The notes: generated by a model not told the origin, from the letters alone. A stretch of DNA of 5,027 nt from Clostridia bacterium (GCA_017481185.1 JAFUPO010000184.1:1-5027); one strand, 5' to 3'. Shown: positions 1-5,027, counted from the stretch's first letter. Translations and numbers: made by a program.

Positions 1-345
1 CATTGGGCCCCAACTCCCAATGCGCTATTGATACTTCGTGGCTTAATTTCCAAATGCACTTGAGATTTATTAAGCTTTTTTATTTTCTTAGCATAAAACA
101 AACGCAAGCGCGTTGGACTTTCAAATTCGGGCTCACTTAGGAGATTCGCGTGAGCGAAGCTCGTGGGCGTTTTTAGTGGGAAAACAATCAATGATGACTT
201 ATAAAACGCCCTGCCCAATGCGCGTCGGAGAGCGAAATCGCTGTAAGGGAAGAAACACCTGAAGCCTTCAACCCACAATTTGAAAGTTTTTGAAGGAGTT
301 TGAGGAAACTTTTTTCAAAAAAGTTTCCTCCTCGCCCAAAAACAT
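1..345. other. Non-coding region with several short inverted repeats
   Basis: I see no supportable gene in these 345 bases. Short open frames here lack ribosome binding sites and recognisable protein character. The stretch is more AT-rich than the genes and contains several small dyads: CATTGGG (1-7) with CCCAATG (16-22); AACGC (101-105) with GCGTT (110-114); GAGC (152-155) with GCTC (159-162), extendable to 149-165 with two G-U pairs and followed by GGCGTTTTT; CCTTCAA (265-271) with TTGAAGG (290-296); and the large palindrome at 302-330, listed separately. The sequence CCCAATGCGC occurs twice (16-25 and 214-223). The hairpin at 149-165 with its T-run could be a weak terminator for a gene left of the window, but this is only a guess. 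No convincing promoter for the gene at 346 was found. Confidence 0.6.
302..330. repeat. Perfect 14-bp inverted repeat (palindromic element)
   Basis: GAGGAAACTTTTTT (302-315) and AAAAAAGTTTCCTC (317-330) are exact reverse complements around a single C. As RNA this would fold into a long hairpin. Because the arms carry T6 and A6 runs, it could act as a terminator in either direction. From memory, very similar sequences recur in intergenic DNA of gut Clostridia, so this is probably one copy of a dispersed palindromic repeat; that part is not shown by this window. It ends 15 bases before the ATG of the MBL-fold gene. Confidence 0.75.
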
Positions 346-1041
346 ATGCTAACATTCGCAGGCGTCGGAGCGGCGTTTTTTCCGGCATTGGGTAACAATT
401 GCGCATTTGTGAAAAGGGGCAGCCAGCTGATTTTGCTGGACTGCGGGGGCACGGCCTTTGCAGCCCTGCATGAAGCCGGGGTGCTGGCGGGCGTGGAAAA
501 GCTCATCTGCATCGTCAGCCATCGGCACCCGGATCATACCGGCAGCCTGGGCACCTTGATTTCTTATGCCAAGCACGTGGCGCATTTTGAGGTCACGGTG
601 GTGCACCCTGACCCGGCCCTGGGAGAGCTGCTGCGCCTGTCGGGCATCGGTGAAAAGGACTATCGGCTGGCGATCGCAGCGGAATGGCGGCAGGATGATC
701 TGGCCGTGCGCTTCTATCCGGTGGCCCACACCGCCTCCATCCCAGCCTGGGGCTTTACCCTGACCCTGGCAGGGGAGACCCTTTATTACAGCGGCGACGG
801 GGAGAACCCTCCCGAGGCAGTGTGGCAGGCCTTTTTGAAGGGAGAGATCGCCCGCCTCTATCAGGACTGCGGGCGTAAGCCTCACAAGGGCCACGGCAGC
901 TTCGAGGAGCTGCTGGCAAAAACGCCTGTAGAAAAGCGGGGCCAGGTTTATCCCATGCACCTGGATTGCGACTACCGGGCCGAGATCATCGCCGCTGGGT
1001 TTGGTATTGCCCCTTGCATTTCAAAAGAAAAAACCGTATAA
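346..1041 (+). CDS. MBL-fold metallo-hydrolase (RNase Z/PhnP-like group)
   Basis: This 231-residue protein has the full set of metallo-beta-lactamase fold ligands. The HxHxDH motif is SHRHPDH (His59, His61, Asp63, His64). His128 follows in PVAHT, Asp151 in YYSGDGE, and His205 in YPMHLD. The N-terminal LTFAGVGAAFFPALGNN and LLDCG match the opening strands of RNase Z-like and PhnP-like single-domain hydrolases, which use two metal ions (usually zinc) to cleave phosphodiesters or related esters. There is no signal peptide, so it is probably cytoplasmic. The length fits the single-domain family. The exact substrate is unknown: tRNA 3' processing is unlikely because I see no flexible-arm insertion, and a small-molecule phosphodiesterase is possible. 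ATG 346 is the only usable start, since the frame is closed by TGA at 301-303, yet it lacks a Shine-Dalgarno sequence. The nearest, GAAGGAG at 292-298, is too distant. Confidence 0.88.
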   Translation: MLTFAGVGAAFFPALGNNCAFVKRGSQLILLDCGGTAFAALHEAGVLAGVEKLICIVSHRHPDHTGSLGTLISYAKHVAHFEVTVVHPDPALGELLRLSGIGEKDYRLAIAAEWRQDDLAVRFYPVAHTASIPAWGFTLTLAGETLYYSGDGENPPEAVWQAFLKGEIARLYQDCGRKPHKGHGSFEELLAKTPVEKRGQVYPMHLDCDYRAEIIAAGFGIAPCISKEKTV

Positions 1042-1042
1042 T
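1014..1042 (+). promoter_or_regulatory. Sigma-A-type promoter of the DeoR-family gene
   Basis: A perfect -10 box TATAAT (1037-1042) lies 17 bases downstream of TTGCAT (1014-1019), which keeps the TTG of the -35 consensus. The promoter sits inside the last codons of the MBL gene, with the -10 overlapping its TAA stop. Transcription would start near 1049 and give a leader of about 36 bases. I see no terminator between the MBL gene and this promoter, so read-through from upstream is also possible. Confidence 0.7.
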
Positions 1043-1069
1043 GGTTTTAACTGGTTTTGAAATGAAACC
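1030..1069. promoter_or_regulatory. Candidate operator: clustered GGTTTT/AAAACC half-sites
   Basis: Four related half-sites surround the -10 box and start of the regulator transcript: AAAACC (1030-1035), GGTTTT (1043-1048), GGTTTT (1053-1058) and AAACC (1065-1069). The first two form an inverted repeat centred on the -10 box. The middle two form a direct repeat with a 10-base period, one helical turn. The last two form another inverted repeat. A repressor bound here would block RNA polymerase, which fits autoregulation by the DeoR-type protein encoded just downstream. The link to that protein is inferred. Confidence 0.5.
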
Positions 1070-1084
1070 CACGGGGGTGGAACC

Positions 1085-1837
1085 ATGGTTGAACGGCGGC
1101 AGAAGATTACCGCGCTGGTGAATGAAAAAGGCATGATTACCTTTCAGGAGCTGACCCATGCCTTTCCCCAGGTATCTGAAATGACCCTGCGCAAGGATCT
1201 GAAATATTTGGATGAGACCCAGCAGATTGTGCGCATCTACGGCGGCGCCCGTTCTTTGGATACGGTGGTGGGGGCTGATGTGCCCTTAAAGCATCGCATG
1301 ACTCAGAATATGGATAAAAAACGCCAGATCGCCCAAAAGGCTCGGGAGCTGGTGCAGCCGGGGGCTGCGGTGTTTCTGGATTCCGGCTCCACTTGCACAG
1401 AGCTGGCCCGGGTGTTTCCGGATGTGCAGAGCTTGGTGTTTACCGGCGGCCTTAATTGTTTGAATGAATTGAGCAGGCTTAAGAGCCCGGAGATCCATGT
1501 GCTGGGCGGCGTGATGAACAAGGATAGCTTATCGGTGCGGGATCCCCGCATCGCCCGGGATATGTCCTCGGTCAATTTAACCTGCGCCTTTATTTCTGCC
1601 AATGGCTATACCCGTGAGCAGGGCTTCACCTGCCGCTCCGAGACCCGCAGGGAAATGGAGCAGGCGGTGATCAGCCGGGCGGATAAGGTGGTAGTGTTGA
1701 TGGACTCTCAAAAGGTAGGTTCCGTTTCCACCTTTACCATCTGCGGGGCGGAGGAGATCGATGTGCTGGTGAGCGACGATCAATTGGATCCCCAGGTGCG
1801 CTGCGAGCTGGAAGCGGCGGGAGTTTTGGTCTTGTGA
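1085..1837 (+). CDS. DeoR-family transcriptional regulator
   Basis: This 250-residue protein has the standard DeoR layout and length. An N-terminal winged helix-turn-helix (about residues 1-57) contains the recognition stretch SEMTLRKDLKYL (31-42) and the wing RIYGGA (50-55). The C-terminal DeoRC sensor domain (about 75-231) contains FLDSGST (97-103), TGGL (120-123), LGG (140-142) and MDSQKVG (206-212). The DSGST and GG loops form the sugar-phosphate binding site in this family, so the effector is probably a phosphorylated sugar or polyol. The turn of the helix-turn-helix (FPQVSE) appears one residue longer than the common form. A GGGGGTGG ribosome binding site (1073-1080) lies 4 bases before ATG 1085. 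The gene ends in tandem TGA TGA stops and a terminator. It sits directly upstream of a sugar-type ABC transporter operon, its likely target. The specific subfamily cannot be named. Confidence 0.93.
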   Translation: MVERRQKITALVNEKGMITFQELTHAFPQVSEMTLRKDLKYLDETQQIVRIYGGARSLDTVVGADVPLKHRMTQNMDKKRQIAQKARELVQPGAAVFLDSGSTCTELARVFPDVQSLVFTGGLNCLNELSRLKSPEIHVLGGVMNKDSLSVRDPRIARDMSSVNLTCAFISANGYTREQGFTCRSETRREMEQAVISRADKVVVLMDSQKVGSVSTFTICGAEEIDVLVSDDQLDPQVRCELEAAGVLVL

Positions 1838-1839
1838 TG

Positions 1840-1881
1840 AAAAGGGGTTTCTTTGCGTATCATGCAAAGAGACTCCTTTTT
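1840..1881 (+). terminator. Intrinsic terminator after the DeoR-family gene
   Basis: The arms 1840-1856 and 1864-1880 pair along all 17 positions, with two G-U wobbles, around a 7-base loop (1857-1863). The 3' arm ends in TTTTT (1877-1881). The 5' A-run also makes it usable on the other strand. It begins 3 bases after the stop codon and separates the regulator from the transporter operon. Confidence 0.85.
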
Positions 1882-1885
1882 ATAT

Positions 1886-1904
1886 GGGTTTTGACTTAAA
1901 ACCC
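1886..1904. promoter_or_regulatory. Candidate operator upstream of the transporter operon
   Basis: GGGTTTT (1886-1892) and AAAACCC (1898-1904) form a perfect 7-base inverted repeat around GACTT. The half-site GGTTTT is the same one clustered at the promoter of the DeoR-family gene, suggesting that one regulator binds both places. A possible -35 hexamer TTGACT lies in the centre of the dyad, so binding would cover it. Assignment to the DeoR-type protein is inference. Confidence 0.5.
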
Positions 1905-1918
1905 TGCAAATAGATAAA
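1891..1918 (+). promoter_or_regulatory. Possible distal promoter of the transporter operon
   Basis: TTGACT (1891-1896) matches five of six -35 consensus bases. GATAAA (1913-1918), 16 bases downstream, matches four of six -10 bases. If used, it would start transcription near 1925 and give a leader of about 175 bases. The stronger candidate is the downstream promoter at 1959-1987. The interest of this one is that its -35 lies inside the GGGTTTT/AAAACCC dyad. Confidence 0.3.
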
Positions 1919-1958
1919 ACTAACTCATATTTGGCAACAAAAACGACCAGATAAGTCA

Positions 1959-1987
1959 TTGAAGTTGCAAAGTTTTCCTCGTATAAT
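1959..1987 (+). promoter_or_regulatory. Main promoter of the ABC transporter operon
   Basis: TTGAAG (1959-1964) and a perfect TATAAT (1982-1987) are separated by 17 bases. Transcription would begin near 1994 and leave a leader of about 107 bases before the binding-protein ATG. An imperfect direct repeat, AAGTTGCAAAGTTT (1962-1975) and AAGTTGAAAGTTT (1989-2001), flanks the -10 box and could bind a regulator. Confidence 0.7.
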
Positions 1988-1994
1988 CAAGTTG

Positions 1995-2037
1995 AAAGTT
2001 TGAAACAACAGAATAATGATTTTTGTTTCAAAACTTT
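1995..2037 (+). promoter_or_regulatory. 5'-terminal stem-loop or dyad in the operon leader
   Basis: AAAGTTTGAAACAA (1995-2008) pairs with the segment 2023-2037 (TTGTTTCAAAACTTT) over 14 base pairs with one bulged A, around a 14-base loop. With a start near 1994 the hairpin would sit at the very 5' end of the mRNA, where such structures are known to slow decay. Each arm is also a small dyad itself (GTTT-G-AAAC and GTTT-CA-AAAC), so it could instead be a DNA operator. A second, smaller stem, GGTCCC (2054-2059) with GGGGCC (2066-2071), lies closer to the ribosome binding site. I do not recognise a known riboswitch. Confidence 0.5.
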
Positions 2038-2100
2038 ATTTGAACGGATTTCAGGTCCCGGGCAAGGGGCCAGGAATAAAAAAACAAGGAGGCATACCCA

Positions 2101-3366
2101 ATGAAAAAGCTTGTCGCTCTGATGATGGCGCTGATGATGGCGCTGGGCTGCTTCTCCTTCGCGTCTGCCGAGGAGAAGGTGGAACTGGTTCTGTGGCACA
2201 CCCTGGAAGAAATGTATCGTGAAGACTTCCAGAAACTGATTGACCAGTTCATGGTGGAGAATCCCAACATCTCCGTTCAGGTTGAATACCAGGGCCGCGT
2301 GGCTGAGATCCAGGAAAAGGTTCTCTCCAGCAACATCGAAGGCGTTGGCCTGCCCTCTATCTTCCCCGTGCACTCCAACGAGATCAAGAATTTGGCTCGC
2401 GATGGCGTGGTGGAGAACCTGGATAGCTACATCACCGCCAACAACACGGATCTCACCGGCATGATCATGAAGGACGCCTACGCCTATGATGGCAGCCAGT
2501 ATGGCCTCACCTGGACCATTACCGGCATCAGCGTGTTCTACAACGAGACCATCGCTAAGGAAGAGGGCATCGCCTTCCCCAAGACCTGGGATGAGATGGA
2601 TGCTTTCCTGCGCAAGGCTACCGTGAAGAACGAAGACGGCACCACCAAGCGCTATGCTATGTGGATGCCCGGCTGGGACAGCTACTACTTCACCTGGATG
2701 CTGTGGAACTTCGGCGTTCTGTCTGTTGACGAGAATGGCCAGACCACTGTGAACGGCGAAACCATGCTGAAGGTCGTTAACCAGGTTAAGGCCTGGATCG
2801 ATGAAGGCCTGATCATGTGGGGCTACGGCTCTAACGGCTCCTCCAATATGCGCAGCGCCTTCTGGGATGGCAACGCTTTTGCCATCATCCACACCTCCTC
2901 TCAGTATCAGAACCACCACGACCAGATGGCCAACAAGGGCTACGAGCTGGGCGTGACCTTCCCGCCCGCCGGCGATGTGAAGAGCACCACCGAAATGTTC
3001 GGTATGTGTATGTGCATCCCCGCCAAGTATGACGCTGCTAAGAAGGAAGCTGCCTATAAGCTCCTGGCCTACGTGACCAGCAAGGACGTGGACCGTGAAA
3101 TGGCTACCTTCACCGGCTTCCTGGCCAATTATGCCGACGCCATGGAATCCGAGGCCGGCCAGGCTTGGCTGAAGGAGAACCCCGCCATGACCGAAACCTA
3201 TAGCCGTCTGGAAGACATGACCTGCGCCATCCAGCTGCCCTTCTATAATGCCGTGACCGACGTTCTGGAAGACAACCTGGCCCTGATCTTCCTGGAGGAT
3301 GCTGACGCTCAGGAACAGCTCAACGTGATGGCTGACGAGATCGTCACCCTGTACGAAGACCAGTAA
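2101..3366 (+). CDS. ABC transporter extracellular solute-binding protein (UgpB/MalE-like, COG1653)
   Basis: This 421-residue protein captures a substrate outside the membrane and hands it to the permeases encoded next. The N-terminus has a Lys-Lys start, a hydrophobic core (about 4-20) and ASA/EE (21-25), which suits signal peptidase I cleavage after Ala23. Cys17 in ALGC is only a poor lipobox. The mature start VELVLWHTLEE, then FMVENPNISVQVEYQG (50-65), YGLTWTITGISVFYNETIAKEEGI (134-157), FPKTWDEMDAFL (159-170) and FPPAGD (287-292) are typical of the CUT1-class family. Tryptophans such as W240 and aromatic patches (MPGWDSYYFTW, 189-199) suggest a carbohydrate-type ligand. A glycerol-phosphate ligand cannot be excluded: the WH opening and the GW segment recall UgpB, but I do not see that protein's C-terminal phosphate-binding arginine. 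A strong AAGGAGG (2086-2092), 8 bases before ATG, and tidy codon use suggest high expression. Confidence 0.93.
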   Translation: MKKLVALMMALMMALGCFSFASAEEKVELVLWHTLEEMYREDFQKLIDQFMVENPNISVQVEYQGRVAEIQEKVLSSNIEGVGLPSIFPVHSNEIKNLARDGVVENLDSYITANNTDLTGMIMKDAYAYDGSQYGLTWTITGISVFYNETIAKEEGIAFPKTWDEMDAFLRKATVKNEDGTTKRYAMWMPGWDSYYFTWMLWNFGVLSVDENGQTTVNGETMLKVVNQVKAWIDEGLIMWGYGSNGSSNMRSAFWDGNAFAIIHTSSQYQNHHDQMANKGYELGVTFPPAGDVKSTTEMFGMCMCIPAKYDAAKKEAAYKLLAYVTSKDVDREMATFTGFLANYADAMESEAGQAWLKENPAMTETYSRLEDMTCAIQLPFYNAVTDVLEDNLALIFLEDADAQEQLNVMADEIVTLYEDQ

Positions 3367-3400
3367 GCTCCATCTGCTGACCTAAGGCAGGAAGAGCGCG

Positions 3401-3426
3401 GGGGGAAGCGCTAAGGCGCTTCCCCC
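3401..3426 (+). terminator. Intercistronic GC-rich hairpin (partial terminator or mRNA stabiliser)
   Basis: GGGGGAAGCGC (3401-3411) and GCGCTTCCCCC (3416-3426) form a perfect 11-base-pair stem with the loop TAAG, followed only by TTATTTA. The weak T-run suggests partial termination, or protection of the upstream message, rather than full termination. It lies between the binding-protein and first permease genes. Such placement commonly makes the binding protein more abundant than the membrane subunits. The next ribosome binding site (3436-3442) starts 10 bases after the stem. Confidence 0.75.
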
Positions 3427-3435
3427 TTATTTACA

Positions 3436-3442
3436 GAGGGGG
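3436..3442 (+). promoter_or_regulatory. Ribosome binding site fixing a GTG start
   Basis: GAGGGGG lies 8 bases upstream of GTG 3451, supporting this non-ATG start for the first permease. The next internal ATG codons would remove the first membrane segment. Confidence 0.65.
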
Positions 3443-3450
3443 AAACAACC

Positions 3451-4356
3451 GTGTTAAAGCAACGCAAGCTGCCCAGAGAGCGCAAAAGCTGGTTTGACTT
3501 TTTCTGCGCCCTGCCTGCCATCGTTTTCTTTCTAATCTTTACCTATTACCCGGTGGCGGAGCTTTTTCGCATCAGTTTGACAGACTGGAACCTGAGCCGG
3601 GCCACCTATAACTATGTAGGCTTTAAAAACTATATTTGGCTCTTTGCAGGAAACGGCGCCAAGAGCTTCTTCCCTTCCCTTCAGGTGACGGCCTTGTATA
3701 CCTTGGGCGAGGTGGCCTTTACCCTGGTGGGGGGTATGGCGCTGGCTCTGCTTTTTGATCGCATGACCCGCGTATTCAACTGGATGCGCATTGCGGTGGT
3801 CATCCCCAAATACATCCTGGTCTCTTCTACGGCCATGATCTTTATGTGGCTGTACAACGATATGTACGGCGTGATCAACTACATCCTCTCCCTCTTTGGA
3901 TTGGAGGGAATCAACTGGCTGGGGGGCAGGGATACAGCCCTCATCAGCCTCATCCTCTTCAGCGGCTGGCGCACCATTGGCTACGCCATGCTGATTTACC
4001 TCTCCGCCATCAAGGGCATTTCCGAGCAGTACCTAGAGGCGGCTTCTATCGACGGCGCCAATGCCTGGCAGAAGTTTTTCAAGATCAAGCTGCCCCTTCT
4101 AGCGCCCACCACCCTGTTTCTGGTGGTGACCACCGTGGTTTCCTCCATGAAGGTGTTCCAGGCGGTGGATATTTTGACCAACGGCGGCCCCTACAAGGCC
4201 ACCAACGTGATGGTTTACTACATTTACAAGATGGCCTTTGAAGACCACCGGCTGGATCGCGCATCCGCCATGGGCTTTGTATTCTTTATCATTCTGTTGA
4301 TCTTTACCGCAGCCACCATGAAGTGGTCCAACCATAAAGTGAACTACGACGCATAA
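3451..4356 (+). CDS. ABC sugar transporter permease, MalF/UgpA/MsmF type
   Basis: This 301-residue integral membrane protein forms half of the translocation channel. A basic N-terminus (residues 1-12) precedes about six hydrophobic segments: roughly 17-36, 80-102, 112-135, 162-183, 219-240 and 271-290. The cytoplasmic EAA loop that contacts the ATPase is clear: YLEAASIDGANAWQKFFKIK (194-213) followed by LPLLAP. Other family marks are YPVAELFRISLTDW (33-46), YVGFKNY (55-61), NWLGGRDTAL (155-164) and VFQAVDILTNGGP (235-247), the last matching the usual late-loop GGGP motif. The length is normal for MalF-like proteins without the long periplasmic insertion of E. coli MalF. It starts at GTG with a good ribosome binding site. 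It is followed after 19 bases by the partner permease, so the two are surely co-transcribed and made together. The substrate cannot be inferred from the permease. Confidence 0.94.
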   Translation: MLKQRKLPRERKSWFDFFCALPAIVFFLIFTYYPVAELFRISLTDWNLSRATYNYVGFKNYIWLFAGNGAKSFFPSLQVTALYTLGEVAFTLVGGMALALLFDRMTRVFNWMRIAVVIPKYILVSSTAMIFMWLYNDMYGVINYILSLFGLEGINWLGGRDTALISLILFSGWRTIGYAMLIYLSAIKGISEQYLEAASIDGANAWQKFFKIKLPLLAPTTLFLVVTTVVSSMKVFQAVDILTNGGPYKATNVMVYYIYKMAFEDHRLDRASAMGFVFFIILLIFTAATMKWSNHKVNYDA

Positions 4357-4357
4357 G

Positions 4358-4365
4358 AAAGGAGG
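4358..4365 (+). promoter_or_regulatory. Strong ribosome binding site fixing a GTG start
   Basis: AAAGGAGG begins 2 bases after the stop of the upstream permease and lies 10 bases before GTG 4376. It decides the start of the second permease: the next methionine in frame (residue 27) is within the first membrane segment. Confidence 0.8.
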
Positions 4366-4375
4366 AGGACCCACG

Positions 4376-5027
4376 GTGAAGGACGGCTACCATTTCCGCA
4401 AAAAGCTGGGCAAGGCCCTGCAAACGATTCTGGCTGTGATCGTAACCCTGATCATGGTCTTCCCCCTGTATTGGATGCTGATCACCTCCTTTAAGACCAC
4501 CGACGAGGTGCTATTGTCCACGCCCACCTTCTTTCCCCAGCAATGGACCTTTACGGCGTATGAACAGGTCATGGCCAATTATCCGGTGTGGCAGTACCTG
4601 CTCAACACCCTGATTGTCACCACGGTTACGGTGTTTTTGCAGGTGTTTTTTGGCATCCTGGCCGCCTATGCCTTTTCCAAGGGCCGCTTCTGGGGCAAGG
4701 ATGTGTTGTTCATCCTGATCCTGGGCGCTATGATGATCCCCATTCATGTGACCTTCATCCCCACCTATGTGATGATCAGCCGGGCAGGCTGGCTCAACAG
4801 CTATCAGGGCCTGATCATTGCCGAGGCCCTGAGCGCCTATAACATTTTCCTTTTGCGCCAGAGCTTCATGACGGTGGATAACAGTTATTTGGAAGCCGCC
4901 AAGGTGGATGGCCTGGGCTCCTTCCGCATGATCTTTCAGATCCTGACCCCCATGTGCCGCCCCACGGTAATCACCATGACCATTCTGGCCTTCATCAATG
5001 GCTGGAACGCCTACTTCTGGCCCAAGA
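4376..5027 (+). CDS. ABC sugar transporter permease, MalG/UgpE/MsmG type (3' end cut by window)
   Basis: The first 217 codons are present and the frame is still open at the window end. Family members run to about 270-290 residues, so roughly 55-75 are missing, including the last membrane segment. The start reads MKDGYHFRKKLGKALQ, followed by the first membrane segment (about 15-34) with the typical PLYWMLITSFKT (30-41). Other marks are LNTLIVT (76-82), AAYAFSKGRF (96-105), IPIHVTFIPTY (121-131), GWLNSYQGLI (138-147) and FLLRQSF (158-164). The EAA loop YLEAAKVDGLGSFRMIFQI (171-189) is intact through the Asp-Gly pair, but the usual Leu-Pro after it reads Thr-Pro (191-192). It partners the preceding permease to build the heterodimeric channel. 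I see no ATPase gene before the window ends. Confidence 0.93.
   Translation, partial: MKDGYHFRKKLGKALQTILAVIVTLIMVFPLYWMLITSFKTTDEVLLSTPTFFPQQWTFTAYEQVMANYPVWQYLLNTLIVTTVTVFLQVFFGILAAYAFSKGRFWGKDVLFILILGAMMIPIHVTFIPTYVMISRAGWLNSYQGLIIAEALSAYNIFLLRQSFMTVDNSYLEAAKVDGLGSFRMIFQILTPMCRPTVITMTILAFINGWNAYFWPK

Noticed and set aside
60..98. TTGAGA followed by AT-rich DNA as a promoter for the MBL gene
   Set aside because: No good -10 hexamer at 16-18 bases spacing; AT-rich DNA easily gives such partial matches.
139..176. AGGAG followed by a GTG-started eight-codon frame, possible leader peptide
   Set aside because: Too short to distinguish from chance, with no run of diagnostic codons and no linked attenuator feeding a nearby gene.
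1..345. CRISPR array, tRNA or known structured RNA in the non-coding region
   Set aside because: No regularly spaced repeats, no cloverleaf with CCA-type acceptor, and no riboswitch core that I can recognise.
188..406. Minus-strand 72-codon open frame across the palindrome
   Set aside because: It runs through the palindromic repeat and into the MBL gene; its composition comes from the repeat and no start signal supports it.
349..960. Minus-strand open frame of 203 codons opposite the MBL gene
   Set aside because: It is a mirror of a gene with all catalytic motifs on the + strand and has no recognisable domain of its own.
1965..1987. TTGCAA as the -35 for the TATAAT at 1982
   Set aside because: The spacing is only 11 bases; TTGAAG at 1959-1964 has the correct 17-base spacing.
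2016..2222. Upstream open frame overlapping the binding-protein start
   Set aside because: No Shine-Dalgarno sequence before its ATG, and it runs out of frame into the real gene.
1987..2919. Long open frame on the minus strand (310 codons) opposite the binding-protein gene
   Set aside because: It lies antisense to a clearly recognisable gene, has no ribosome binding site support or family resemblance, and reflects codon bias of the + strand gene.

Overview
The window looks like a stretch of chromosome from a Gram-positive gut-type Clostridia (Oscillospirales or Christensenellales-like). This is inferred from strong AGGAGG ribosome binding sites, GTG starts, GC-moderate coding DNA with AT-rich intergenic DNA, sigma-A-type promoters with TATAAT boxes, and the gene families present. 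No marker gene fixes the taxon. All recognisable genes are on the + strand.

Layout: positions 1-345 hold no supported gene, but carry several short inverted repeats and end in a perfect 29-base palindrome just upstream of the first gene. Positions 346-1041 encode a metallo-beta-lactamase (MBL) fold hydrolase with all expected metal ligands. Positions 1085-1837 encode a DeoR-family transcriptional regulator. Its own promoter overlaps the end of the MBL gene, and a strong intrinsic terminator follows it. The 263-base gap at 1838-2100 holds that terminator, an operator-like inverted repeat, one clear and one possible promoter, and a structured 5' leader. Positions 2101-3366 encode an exported ABC-transporter solute-binding protein of the UgpB/MalE-like (COG1653) type. 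A GC-rich hairpin separates it from two MalF/UgpA-type and MalG/UgpE-type permeases (3451-4356 and 4376 to the window end, the second one cut off).

How it fits together: the binding protein and two permeases form the usual three-gene core of a CUT1-class sugar (or glycerol-phosphate-like) importer. No ATPase is visible, so it is either beyond the window or supplied by a shared MsmK/UgpC-type ATPase elsewhere. The DeoR regulator is the obvious candidate controller: GGTTTT/AAAACC half-sites occur both around its own promoter and in a dyad upstream of the transporter operon. The substrate cannot be read from the sequence.

I do not see a previously undescribed system here. The most useful observations are regulatory: the shared half-sites, the 5'-terminal leader stem-loop, the hairpin between the binding-protein and permease genes, and the palindromic, probably dispersed repeat abutting a gene that lacks a Shine-Dalgarno sequence.
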